In this document: piece by piece, positions 1-7,550 of the stretch
How positions within the stretch are numbered: the stretch's first letter is position 1
Layout: every line of letters begins with the position of its first letter
Assembly (NCBI RefSeq): GCF_002154725.1
Contig: NZ_MTAW01000127.1
Location: 102,488-166,487, forward strand
Source: Nostoc sp. 106C
GTDB taxonomy: Bacteria > Cyanobacteriota > Cyanobacteriia > Cyanobacteriales > Nostocaceae
DNA length: 64,000 bases
Direction: 5' to 3'
Made by a program: the position numbers and the translations under genes
Notes under the pieces: model-generated
Seen by the model: only the letters and a program-made list of their open reading frames with translations
Database searches by the model: none
What the model was told of the DNA's origin: nothing

Positions 1-23
1 TGCATGTTTAAAGGAGTTGAAAT

Positions 24-1007
24 ATGACTACAGTTGCAGTCAAAGACAGCAAACAACAAATAGTACAGGCATTTCAACAAATTATTACAGAAAGGAAAAA
101 ATTAGATTCAAAAATAGCCACTAAACAAGAGGAAGCAGAAAAGGCAAAAAATCAAGAAATTCTAGTAGCTGCTTCTACATACACTGTTGATAGTATTGTT
201 AAAGGTTTAGCTGATTTACAATTAGAGTTTGGTGGTATTGTCAATGCCCTATCTGAAAAATTAGCTCAAGAAAATTCCAAATTAGATGAATTAAACCGAG
301 CTATAGAAATTGCAAATCAGCAGTTACAAGAGCTTCAGCAAATCAGGATTGTAGCAGATGTTTTAGATATTTTAAATCAAGAACATCAAGAAAAGCTAAA
401 AATATTAGAACAAGAAATTTCCAGTAAGCGAGAAGCTCTTGAAAAAGAAATTATAACTAGGCGTAAAGAGTGGCAAAAAGAGCAAGCAGAATACGAAGAA
501 GCACTAAAATCTTATAACGAATTATTAGTTAAACAACGTACCTCCGAAGCAGAAGAATATCAGTATAAGTTAGAAACAACACGAAAACTAACTACAGATG
601 CTTATGAGGCAAGAAAACGCAACTTAGAACGGGAAATACAAGAAAGTACTCAACAGAAACAGAAAAACTGGGCTGAACGTGAAAAAATCCTCACTGAACA
701 TCAACCTTTGTTTACAGAATACGAGAAAAAAATCGCAGCATTTCCTACTGAGTTAGAAGAAGCAGTTAAGAAAGCTAGAGAAGAAGCAATTAAAGAGACA
801 AGCCAAAAAGCTAAAGTCGAAGCTGATTTGTTTGAAAAAGAATGGGAATCAAGCAAACAGAGTTATGAATTAAAAATTCAATCTTTAGAAGAAACTATTA
901 AGAAACAAACTGAGCAAATTGAAGGAATGTCTGCTCAATTACAAACTGCCTTGAAACAGGCGCAAGACTTAGCAATGAGAGCTTTTGATAGTTCTAATGC
1001 TAAATAG
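24..1007 (+). CDS. Coiled-coil protein A (function unknown)
   Basis: This 327-residue protein is almost entirely predicted alpha-helical coiled coil. It is rich in Glu, Lys and Gln, and has no membrane segment, signal peptide or catalytic motif that I can see. A less charged, possibly folded stretch lies at about residues 50-85 (YTVDSIVKGLADLQLEFGG). The start is well supported by a strong AAAGGAG ribosome-binding site a few bases upstream. The next gene on the same strand is a clear paralogue 67 bp downstream: the pattern YT(I/V)xSxxK...LxFG...LSE(K/Q)L recurs at the same place, and both share charged repeats near the C-terminus (SxQLxxALKQxQDLAxxA). I infer a structural or scaffolding role, perhaps as hetero-oligomers. 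A cyanobacterial coiled-coil-rich (cytoskeleton-like) protein is possible, but I cannot name a family. Confidence 0.75.
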   Translation: MTTVAVKDSKQQIVQAFQQIITERKKLDSKIATKQEEAEKAKNQEILVAASTYTVDSIVKGLADLQLEFGGIVNALSEKLAQENSKLDELNRAIEIANQQLQELQQIRIVADVLDILNQEHQEKLKILEQEISSKREALEKEIITRRKEWQKEQAEYEEALKSYNELLVKQRTSEAEEYQYKLETTRKLTTDAYEARKRNLEREIQESTQQKQKNWAEREKILTEHQPLFTEYEKKIAAFPTELEEAVKKAREEAIKETSQKAKVEADLFEKEWESSKQSYELKIQSLEETIKKQTEQIEGMSAQLQTALKQAQDLAMRAFDSSNAK

Positions 1008-1074
1008 TGATTAATCCGATGATGACAATCTTAATTGTCTTGATAAGTTAATTTTAAAATTATGGAGGTTTGTT

Positions 1075-2154
1075 GTGGTAGTTAAAAAACCAACTGATAA
1101 GAGCACTAAAGCTGAAATCTTGCAAGCTTATGAAGAGTTAGCAAAAGAGACAGCAGCCGTTAAAACACAACTGAATCAAGCACTGAAAGAAAGCCAAGCT
1201 GTTGCTAAAGAGAAGCCCAAATTAGAGATAAAGACTACTATGAATCCGCAATCTACTGTTCAGCAAAAGATGAATTATACAATTGAAAGCTTGGCTAAAA
1301 TTCAGTTAGGCTTTGGTAGTGCGGCCAATGAATTATCTGAACAGTTAACTACGCAAGCATCTAAATTAGCAGAAATTAGAGAAAATGTAGAGAAAGAAGT
1401 AGAACAGCTAAAGCAACTACATAATTTAGAAATATCTGAAGATATTTTGGATACTCTGATCGCAAACTATGAAGATAATTCTAAAAACTATCAAGAAGAG
1501 TTTAGCCAGCAGAAAGAAGTTTTATTACAAGAAATTGATGAGCAAAGGAAAACTTGGATAAAAGAACAAGATGAAAATAGCAGATTAATCAAAGAACGAG
1601 ATGAAAATCTCAAAAAGACTCGGCAAAGAGATGATACAGAGTATAAATATAATTTAGAACTTCAACGGAAATTAGCAAAAGATGAATACGAACAGCAGCA
1701 AAAAGAGTTAAATAAGCAATTAGAAGAATTTCAGCAAGAAACAGAGAAAGAATGGGCTGAGTGCGAAAAAATAATTGCTGAAAGAGAAAAACAATTTGAA
1801 GAATCTAAAGCTAAGGTAGAAGCATTTCCGAAAGATAAAGAAGCTGCTCTCAAAAAAGCAACAGAGGAAGGCAAGGGTATTGCCTACTATCAAGCTAAAA
1901 TAAAATCAGATTTATACAGTAAAGAAGTAGAAGGACAAAAGCGTTTTTATGAACAAAGATTGCAATCTTTAGAACAAAATATTACTAATCAAGACACTCG
2001 CATTCAAAACCTTTCTAAGCAGCTTGAATCTGCCCTCAAGCAAGTTCAGGATTTAGCAGTGAAAGCTATTGAAGGAACTGCAAATGTAAATTCATATCAA
2101 GCAATCAAAGAAATAGCCTTAGAACAAGCGAAAAGTCAAGTGAAGAATAAATAA
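1075..2154 (+). CDS. Coiled-coil protein B, paralogue of protein A
   Basis: This 359-residue protein starts with GTG, chosen because a good GGAGG ribosome-binding site lies just upstream and no ATG fits better. It is charged, helical and dominated by heptad-like repeats from about residue 95 to 320. It aligns along its length with the preceding gene: the segment MNYTIESLAKIQLGFG (about residues 64-79) and the C-terminal SKQLESALKQVQDLAVKA have direct counterparts there. It has short extra N- and C-terminal extensions, the latter ending in Lys-rich residues. The 67-bp gap and shared strand suggest one operon, closed by the long palindrome at 2178-2209. I infer a tandem duplication followed by divergence. 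No function can be assigned from motifs. Confidence 0.75.
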   Translation: MVVKKPTDKSTKAEILQAYEELAKETAAVKTQLNQALKESQAVAKEKPKLEIKTTMNPQSTVQQKMNYTIESLAKIQLGFGSAANELSEQLTTQASKLAEIRENVEKEVEQLKQLHNLEISEDILDTLIANYEDNSKNYQEEFSQQKEVLLQEIDEQRKTWIKEQDENSRLIKERDENLKKTRQRDDTEYKYNLELQRKLAKDEYEQQQKELNKQLEEFQQETEKEWAECEKIIAEREKQFEESKAKVEAFPKDKEAALKKATEEGKGIAYYQAKIKSDLYSKEVEGQKRFYEQRLQSLEQNITNQDTRIQNLSKQLESALKQVQDLAVKAIEGTANVNSYQAIKEIALEQAKSQVKNK

Positions 2155-2177
2155 GCCAATTGTATTTTCCAGATAAA

Positions 2178-2209
2178 TGTAGAGATGTAACTCGAGTTAC
2201 ATCTCTACA
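2178..2209. terminator. Perfect palindromic hairpin after the coiled-coil operon
   Basis: The arm TGTAGAGATGTAACTC is followed at once by its exact reverse complement, giving a 16-bp stem with no spacer. It starts 23 bp after the stop of coiled-coil gene B, and AT-rich sequence follows. It lies between convergent genes, so it could stop transcription from both sides. Confidence 0.65.
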
Positions 2210-2249
2210 AAACAGCATTTTTATATTTATCAAAAGTCTTGACTTAGAG

Positions 2250-2366
2250 TTAGTTGTCTCTTTTAGGCGGAATACCATTATTTATCGGTTTTTTTCTACT
2301 TGTTGCTTGATTAGCTATGTTTTTATTATTTGATGATTGCTGAGAATTATTTTGTGTGTTAGACAT
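2250..2366 (-). CDS. Tiny basic protein 1 (38 residues), candidate
   Basis: This is a 38-codon ATG-to-TAA frame. The product is hydrophilic and rich in Asn, Gln, Ser and Lys, ending in RKKPINNGIPPKRDN. It is too short to call by length alone. It is supported by the second tiny gene 240 bp upstream on the same strand, which carries the related string RRKPPNNGKPAK. The shared pattern RK(K/P)PxNNGxPxK would be unexpected between two random frames. No strong ribosome-binding site is visible. It is probably intrinsically disordered, with a basic tail that might bind nucleic acid or an acidic partner such as the neighbouring coiled-coil proteins (inference). Confidence 0.45.
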   Translation of the reverse strand: MSNTQNNSQQSSNNKNIANQATSRKKPINNGIPPKRDN

Positions 2367-2499
2367 AAGACTAAACCCGTGAATAATTTATTTATCTATG
2401 TTTTAAATCTACATAGTGTGCAGCTAGATCTCCGGAAATTATTTAAATACTTTATATTCAAGTTAATTCAAAACAGTTAAAAATAGGCACTCAAAAAAA

Positions 2500-2526
2500 T
2501 AGAGACGCTATAGCTTTACGTCTCTA
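2500..2526 (-). terminator. Intrinsic terminator of tiny gene 2
   Basis: The 8-bp arms TAGAGACG and CGTCTCTA enclose an 11-base loop. On the reverse strand the stem runs straight into a T-run (the run of A at 2493-2499 on the + strand). It lies 78 bp past the stop of the 41-residue frame at 2604-2729 and has the orientation needed to end that transcript. Confidence 0.65.
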
Positions 2527-2603
2527 AAACAGAGGAAACCCATTATTTTTATTTATTTAAAAAGTTTAAAAAATAAATTCTCAAAAATTAAACAAACAGA
2601 AAC

Positions 2604-2729
2604 TTAGTTTGTTTCATCTAATTTTTTAGGCTGCTGTTGATTATCAGGCTTTTTGTTGCTGTTGAACCTGATAGCACCAGGCTCAGTTTTGGCTGGCTTG
2701 CCATTGTTGGGAGGTTTTCGACGAGCCAT
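2604..2729 (-). CDS. Tiny basic protein 2 (41 residues), candidate
   Basis: This is a 41-codon ATG-to-TAA frame. The product starts MARRKPPNNGKPAK and is hydrophilic, rich in Lys, Asn, Pro and Gln, with no hydrophobic segment. It shares the RKPPNNGxPxK-type motif with the 38-residue frame downstream on the same strand, and it is followed by a convincing reverse-strand intrinsic terminator at 2500-2526. Motif conservation plus a correctly oriented terminator make it more likely real than chance. Family and function are unknown to me. Confidence 0.5.
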   Translation of the reverse strand: MARRKPPNNGKPAKTEPGAIRFNSNKKPDNQQQPKKLDETN

Positions 2730-2879
2730 AGAAACACAATCTTTAATTGTTAACTCTCTACAAATTGAACTACAGGAGTATAAATTATTAATCCGGAAAA
2801 TTTAGGAAAAGAGCTAATGTGTAGCCTAATATATCTTGCTGCTGGTAGATACTCATCAATTTTCCGTAAAAGGATAAGT

Positions 2880-2990
2880 ATCCCATTTTGGCAGTCGCCC
2901 TCAGACTAGAAGTCTGGGGCTACACAAACATAGCTTGCCTCCGCAGGCTAGATGTCGCCAGGGATTTTTCCTAGGTGGGATATTCGCCCT
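2880..2990. repeat. Dispersed repeat, copy A (partner at 26036-26165)
   Basis: The segment holding CGCCCTCAGACTAGAA, then TCTGG and a GCTACACAAAC-like stretch, recurs in altered form at about 26054-26090. Both copies sit in gene-free DNA and end near a similar CATCC/GGGAT boundary. The core CAGACTagaAGTCTG is a small hairpin. This looks like a non-coding dispersed repeat family; no open frame spans it. Confidence 0.55.
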
Positions 2991-3044
2991 TTCTATCTTC
3001 TGGCCGGATTAACTTTGTAATCTGGTTCCAGAGGGAAGGTAATG

Positions 3045-3818
3045 TTAAGCAAAGGTGGAAAAATCTAGATTGGGTGGAATATCTTGAATACGCCCTGGAC
3101 CGATCGCACGCAGTGCTTCTTTGAGGTCAATATCGCCAGTGTACAAGGCACGACCTACAATTACACCAGTAACGCCTTGTGGTTCCAATGCCAACAAGCT
3201 CAACAAATCGGTAACAGAACTCACCCCTCCAGAGGCAATTACTGGTATAGAAATTGTGGCAGCGAGTTCTCGCAACGCATCTAAATTCGGCCCGGCGAGA
3301 GTTCCATCGCGGTGGATGTCGGTGTAGATGATCGCAGCTGCTCCCAATTCTTGCATTTGTACAGCTAGTTGAGTAGCTAAAACTTCTGAAGTTTCTAGCC
3401 AACCGCGAGTTGCTACTAGTCCGTTACGGGCATCAATACCGATAACAATCTGTTCGGGAAATTCTTGGCAGAGTTGCTGTACTAGCTGGGGTTGTTCTAC
3501 GGCAATAGTTCCCAAAATCGCCCGCTGTACGCCTATATTCAATACTTGCTGCACGCTGGCCTTGTCGCGCAATCCCCCGCCTACTTGAATCGGTACTGAT
3601 ACAGCTTGGGCGATCGCTTCAATTGCCCCCAAGTTTACTACTTTACCCGCTTTAGCACCATCGAGATCAACCACGTGTAGCCTAGCAGCACCCTGATCAA
3701 CCCACTGTTTGGCAACATCAGCAGGATTTTCACTAAAAACTTGCGATCGCTCGTAGTCTCCCTGATAAAGTCGCACACAGCGGCCTTCTAGTAAATCAAT
3801 TGCTGGAATTACATCCAT
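3045..3818 (-). CDS. hisA: HisA, ProFAR isomerase of histidine synthesis
   Basis: This 257-residue protein is phosphoribosylformimino-5-aminoimidazole carboxamide ribotide isomerase, a cytoplasmic (beta-alpha)8-barrel enzyme that performs the Amadori rearrangement at the fourth step of histidine synthesis. The N-terminal [22 protein letters not shown] carries the catalytic Asp8. The second catalytic Asp is in [14 protein letters not shown] (about residues 165-178). Phosphate-binding loops GGGLR and ASGGVSS are present, and the length is normal. A GAGG-type ribosome-binding site precedes the ATG. It follows the DUF3593 gene by 32 bp and is probably the last gene of a three-gene reverse operon. 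No other his genes are in the window, as is usual in cyanobacteria, where they are scattered. Confidence 0.96.
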   Translation of the reverse strand: MDVIPAIDLLEGRCVRLYQGDYERSQVFSENPADVAKQWVDQGAARLHVVDLDGAKAGKVVNLGAIEAIAQAVSVPIQVGGGLRDKASVQQVLNIGVQRAILGTIAVEQPQLVQQLCQEFPEQIVIGIDARNGLVATRGWLETSEVLATQLAVQMQELGAAAIIYTDIHRDGTLAGPNLDALRELAATISIPVIASGGVSSVTDLLSLLALEPQGVTGVIVGRALYTGDIDLKEALRAIGPGRIQDIPPNLDFSTFA

Positions 3819-3850
3819 TTACCTCATCCTCAATGCAATCACAAAGCTAG

Positions 3851-4165
3851 CTATACGTGGGTTTTTTCTGTGGAAGTTTTGAGTTTTAATTGCCTTACAG
3901 CTTGCCAGAAACCCAGCACAACCAAAATATTAGCAAGGGTCAAAAACACTTCTGCACCACCATGCAGCCAATCGACATCTGCTAAAGCCTTGCCATAATG
4001 AACTTTGGCATAAATTCCCGCTGGGATGGTGACACCCACAAATACTAAAGTGCCGTAAAATCCATACAAAGCCAAACGTGGCATCTGCTTACTGCGGCTG
4101 ATAAACCACAAGAAACCCAAATAAGGAAACAGCGAAAGGGCAAAAAGGGCGTCTTTAGATATCAT
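3851..4165 (-). CDS. DUF3593 small membrane protein
   Basis: This 104-residue protein has three hydrophobic segments (about residues 5-25, 33-52 and 70-92). It matches my memory of DUF3593, a family of cyanobacteria and plant plastids. Its ATG overlaps the stop of the upstream Ycf49-like gene by four bases (ATGA), so the two are very likely translationally coupled. The families commonly occur side by side, which suggests a shared membrane complex, perhaps in the thylakoid (inference). The function is not known. hisA follows 32 bp later. Confidence 0.8.
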   Translation of the reverse strand: MISKDALFALSLFPYLGFLWFISRSKQMPRLALYGFYGTLVFVGVTIPAGIYAKVHYGKALADVDWLHGGAEVFLTLANILVVLGFWQAVRQLKLKTSTEKTHV

Positions 4166-4527
4166 CGCTCTAATTTGATAGGTTGGGCTACAACAGGATT
4201 AATTCCTTTGTTAGCAGTCTTGGTGGAACGCCAAATCCACACCGCAGCTGCCCAAAGGGTAAAATTACCAACTAAGGTCATGGTAGCTTGAAGCGTTACC
4301 AGCCATTCTAAAGATTCGGGATTGTCGAAATAGTGCCAGGTGCAAGCACACATAGCACTAACCAAAGCTGGTAGCATGGCGAAGGATAATCCCCACCAAG
4401 TCCGGTTACCAGTAAGTTCGCCGTAAGTCCAGATTAACCAAATGGCGGCAATCCACTCAATGACGCTAGAAACATGAATAATCCAGGTGGGAATTGAAAG
4501 GGCGTGCATAAGTAAGTCAAGGGTCAA
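4162..4527 (-). CDS. Ycf49-like protein (DUF2499)
   Basis: This 121-residue integral membrane protein matches the Ycf49/DUF2499 pattern. Its N-terminal half has SIPTWIIHVSSVIEWIAAIWLIWTYG, followed by the signature GLSFAMLPALVSAMCACTWHYFDN and a third hydrophobic helix (about residues 74-95). The family is encoded in some algal plastid genomes and in nearly all cyanobacteria; its role is not settled. It is the first gene of a reverse operon and ends in a 4-bp overlap with DUF3593. The 257 bp upstream, shared with csaB on the other strand, must hold both divergent promoters and contain a purine-rich heptamer-like repeat region (about 4535-4580). Confidence 0.8.
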   Translation of the reverse strand: MTLDLLMHALSIPTWIIHVSSVIEWIAAIWLIWTYGELTGNRTWWGLSFAMLPALVSAMCACTWHYFDNPESLEWLVTLQATMTLVGNFTLWAAAVWIWRSTKTANKGINPVVAQPIKLER

Positions 4528-4784
4528 GGGTTTAGAGTGACGTGGAGAGGGGGAGACGTGGCGACGCGGAGATATTTGGAATAAATTTTCCCGGTGTCTG
4601 CTTATATTCGTGGCGTTCGGTCAAGAGTCTTTTGTCCCCCTGCTCCCCTCCTTCTCCTCTCCCCATCTTCCCACAAGAAAAATCCGATTTTTTGGGAAGT
4701 ATGCCAGCCATCTCACCTAACATTTGTATAAGTGATAGATAATCAGGTGCAAAGAAACTCGATTAGCTAAATCCAAAATTAAAA

Positions 4785-5834
4785 ATGAAACCGATGCGGG
4801 CGTTATTATCTGGGTATTACGGAAAAGGTAATGGTGGTGACGAAGCTTTATTGGCAACGCTGTTGCAAATGCTACCGCCTCATGTCACACCTGTAGTGCT
4901 TTCTGGTAATCCTGACCAAACCCGCGATCGCTATGGTGTAGAATCTCACAATCGCATGGCTGTTTCAGCTGTACTGCAAGCTTTGCGCTCTTGTGATGCT
5001 TTTATATGGGGTGGTGGCAGTTTAATCCAAGATGTTACCAGTGCCATTAACCCATTTTATTATGGGGGATTGATGACTTTGGCACAGAAAATGGGTTTAA
5101 AAACTGTAGCTTGGGCCCAAGGAATTGGTCCCTTGAAGCGTCGGCAAACTCGTTGGTTAGCCAGACAGACCTTTGCTAGTTGTACCAAAGTTAGTGTACG
5201 CGATCGCGCTAGTGCTGCTTTGTTATCTGATTGGCAAATTCCTTGTCTGCTTGCGCCCGATCCAGTTTGGGCGTTGGAGTCCAAGCCTGTACCCGGACTT
5301 TGGGATTTACCTGCTCCCAGAATTGCTGTAACTTTGCGATCGCATCCTCAACTTACAGAAACGCGCTTGGCAAACTTAACTCGCGCTTTGGCTGATTTTC
5401 AAAAAGCCACGCAAACTTTTATACTACTATTGCCATTTCAAAAAAGTGAAGATTTAGAAATTGCTTCAGCAATTCAACCTCAACTCAAAAATGTTAGTCA
5501 CATTATGTGTCTGGAAGATCCACAACTTTTAAAAGGTGTGTATCGCGGTGTGGAAATGGTTATTGGGATGCGTCTACACAGCTTGATCATGGCAGCAGCT
5601 GAAGGTTGTCGCTGTTTTGCTCTCAGTTATGACCCCAAAGTGAATCGCCTCATGGAAGACTTAGAAATGCCTGGGTGGGATTTGGCCGCTATACCAGAGC
5701 AACCCAATTTAATTAGTACAACTTGGATGGAGCATTACGCTAATGGCGATCCGCTTTCACCAGAGCAAATTCAATCTTTGGTAGATCGAGCCTTAATGCA
5801 CCGTGAGTTATTGAGTGAAGCGTTAACAACTTAG
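4785..5834 (+). CDS. csaB: Polysaccharide pyruvyl transferase CsaB
   Basis: This 349-residue protein belongs to the polysaccharide pyruvyl transferase family (CsaB type), which adds ketal pyruvate from phosphoenolpyruvate to cell-wall polysaccharide; in other bacteria this modification anchors S-layer (SLH) proteins. Family hallmarks are the N-terminal GYYGKGNGGDEALL, FIWGGGSLIQD (about residues 72-82), AWAQGIGPL and, in the C-terminal half, GMRLHSLIMAAAEGC with the conserved His. Length is typical. It is transcribed alone, divergently from the Ycf49-like gene. Two hairpin repeats (5854-6165) follow it and probably separate it from the convergent metallochaperone gene. Confidence 0.9.
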   Translation: MKPMRALLSGYYGKGNGGDEALLATLLQMLPPHVTPVVLSGNPDQTRDRYGVESHNRMAVSAVLQALRSCDAFIWGGGSLIQDVTSAINPFYYGGLMTLAQKMGLKTVAWAQGIGPLKRRQTRWLARQTFASCTKVSVRDRASAALLSDWQIPCLLAPDPVWALESKPVPGLWDLPAPRIAVTLRSHPQLTETRLANLTRALADFQKATQTFILLLPFQKSEDLEIASAIQPQLKNVSHIMCLEDPQLLKGVYRGVEMVIGMRLHSLIMAAAEGCRCFALSYDPKVNRLMEDLEMPGWDLAAIPEQPNLISTTWMEHYANGDPLSPEQIQSLVDRALMHRELLSEALTT

Positions 5835-5853
5835 ACCTCTTATCATAAGTCGA

Positions 5854-5987
5854 TTTTTTTTGGATATTGAACCACAGATAAACACAGATGAACACAGATA
5901 GACATCGGTGTTTATTTGTGTTCATCTGTGGTTTTTTATTCTTATTGAGATTTTTGCCAGAAGTCTATTGGCCACTTTCATAACCAT
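5854..5987. repeat. ~130-bp dispersed hairpin repeat, copy 1
   Basis: This copy and the one at 6034-6165 are near-identical direct repeats with only a handful of differences. The core is a long imperfect hairpin: ACCACAGATAAACACAGATG on the left is answered by CATCTGTGGTTTT on the right. A conserved tail follows (TTCTTATTGAGATTTTT, then AGAAGTCTATTGG). It sits between convergent csaB and the metallochaperone gene and might end both transcripts. A shorter related piece lies at about 63922-63942. Confidence 0.8.
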
Positions 5988-6033
5988 TAAAGAGGGAACG
6001 GGCAACAGAGTATTTTCAAATGAGATTTAGACC

Positions 6034-6165
6034 TTTTTTTGGATATTGAACCACAGATAAACACAGATGAACACAGATAGGCATCGGTGTTTATCTGTGT
6101 TCATCTGTGGTTTTTTATTCTTATTGAGATTTTTCCAAGAAGTCTATTGGTCATTTTCATAACCA
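6034..6165. repeat. ~130-bp dispersed hairpin repeat, copy 2
   Basis: This is the second copy of the repeat at 5854-5987, in the same orientation, separated from it by about 46 bp of unrelated sequence. It keeps the same hairpin core and the same tail AGAAGTCTATTGG. High identity in non-coding DNA implies recent duplication or active copying. No open frame is conserved between the copies. Confidence 0.8.
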
Positions 6166-6191
6166 ATGACAAATTGACAAATAACTAAAAC

Positions 6192-7304
6192 CTACTTACC
6201 AAAGCCTTTACCTCTACTAGCAGAAGGAAGACAAAGGCAGTTTTCTATCTGACTGAGCAAAGTTTGGCTATCTAAATGTTGACCGATCAACACTAGCTGA
6301 TTTTTTGGTTTACCTTTCCACTCATCATCATCCATTGTGAAGCGCTTGCCGCACAAGTGGAAAATATGACGTTTGGGGCTTTCATCAAACCACATAATCC
6401 CCTTTGCCCTAAAGACATCAGTGGGTAGTTGGTTATCTAAGAAATATTGAAACTTCCTAATAGAAAAAGGTTTATCACTTTCAAAAGACAATGAGGTGAA
6501 ACCATCATTTTCTAAGTGGTCGGAATGATGGTGATGATGCTCATGGTCATGATCGTGATGTTCATGACCGCATGTAGAATGATCGTGGTCGTGGTCATGA
6601 TGATCATGATTGTGCTCATGCTGCTCATGTTCATCCGCCACGTTATCAAAATACTTGTCAGACTCAAACAAACCAACACTAAGAATTAAGGGAAGTGGTA
6701 CTTCTGAACGCGTGGTGCGCAGAATTCTTGCTCCTTCCTTAACTTCACCAATTTTTCGTTCTAATTCATTTAAAGCAGCTTCATCAACTAAATCTGCTTT
6801 ATTCAAAATAATGACATCACCATAGGCAATCTGACTATATGCCGCCTGAGAATTAAATAAATCTAGGCTGTAATTTGCCGCGTCTACTACGGTAATAATT
6901 GAATCCAAACGAGTTAAATCCCGCAGTTCTGTGCCGAGAAATGTTAGGGCTACTGGCAATGGATCTGCTAGTCCAGTTGTTTCTACAACTAAATAATCTA
7001 ACTTCTCTTCTCGTTCTAGAACTTTGTAAACGGCGTCAACTAAATCACTATTAATGGTGCAACAAATACAACCATTATTTAATTCCACCATGTTTTCATC
7101 GGTGGAAACAATTAATTCGTTATCGATGCCAATTTCACCAAATTCATTGACTAAAACAGCGGTTTTTAAACCCTGCTGATTAGTCAGGATATGATTAAGT
7201 AATGTCGTCTTACCACTACCGAGGAAGCCTGTAATAATAGTTACAGGTATACCTTGTTTTGGCGCATCCATTGCTTGAGATTCAGGAGTAACTGCTGATT
7301 GCAT
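6192..7304 (-). CDS. G3E GTPase, CobW/COG0523 metallochaperone with His-rich loop
   Basis: This 370-residue P-loop GTPase of the CobW/COG0523 branch is related to zinc chaperones. It has Walker A GFLGSGKTTLLNHIL (about residues 26-40), the family metal-binding motif CICC (about 80-83) in NNGCICCTI, the switch/Walker B region ETTGLADP and base-recognition NKAD (about 168). Residues ~226-262 are a His/Asp-rich stretch of HEH/HDH repeats typical of zinc- or nickel-handling members. The C-terminal CobW_C domain (about 270-355) includes RAKGIMWF. I infer metal delivery under limitation, probably zinc; cobalt or nickel cannot be excluded. No convincing Zur-type operator was found upstream. Confidence 0.88.
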   Translation of the reverse strand: MQSAVTPESQAMDAPKQGIPVTIITGFLGSGKTTLLNHILTNQQGLKTAVLVNEFGEIGIDNELIVSTDENMVELNNGCICCTINSDLVDAVYKVLEREEKLDYLVVETTGLADPLPVALTFLGTELRDLTRLDSIITVVDAANYSLDLFNSQAAYSQIAYGDVIILNKADLVDEAALNELERKIGEVKEGARILRTTRSEVPLPLILSVGLFESDKYFDNVADEHEQHEHNHDHHDHDHDHSTCGHEHHDHDHEHHHHHSDHLENDGFTSLSFESDKPFSIRKFQYFLDNQLPTDVFRAKGIMWFDESPKRHIFHLCGKRFTMDDDEWKGKPKNQLVLIGQHLDSQTLLSQIENCLCLPSASRGKGFGK

Positions 7305-7352
7305 AGCGCTCTAATCAAAACAAATAAAGTCAAAAAGTAGGAGTGTAGCGCA

Positions 7353-7392
7353 GAGAGTCCAGAAAACACTAGGATAGGGATGCTGGACTCTC
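7353..7392. repeat. Inverted repeat upstream of the metallochaperone gene
   Basis: The 10-bp arms GAGAGTCCAG (7353-7362) and CTGGACTCTC (7383-7392) are exact reverse complements with a 20-base loop. The element lies in the leader region between the metallochaperone start (reverse strand) and cysS (forward strand). It could be an RNA hairpin in the 5' untranslated region, an operator or a leftover mobile fragment. There is no adjoining T-run. Confidence 0.45.
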
Positions 7393-7550
7393 ATCCCAGG
7401 TGCTTTACCCTATTATTACGTATCTACCTATTTCAAAATTATTATCTGAACCTGTACTTGCTTTAATCTGCATCTAGATAGGTAGTCAAGATGTTTACCA
7501 CAATTAGGTTTTACCATTCTGAATCTTGAATTTTGAATTTTCAACTGCTT

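Noticed and set aside
4532..4742. Overlapping open frames on both strands
   Set aside because: Purine/pyrimidine-rich repeat DNA keeps all frames open; no start signal or motif.
5740..5925. 61-codon reverse frame
   Set aside because: It spans the csaB end and the hairpin repeat; the peptide is repeat translation.
7305..7550. Zur box upstream of the metallochaperone gene
   Set aside because: Only an ATTATC half-site near 7440; no inverted partner at the right spacing.
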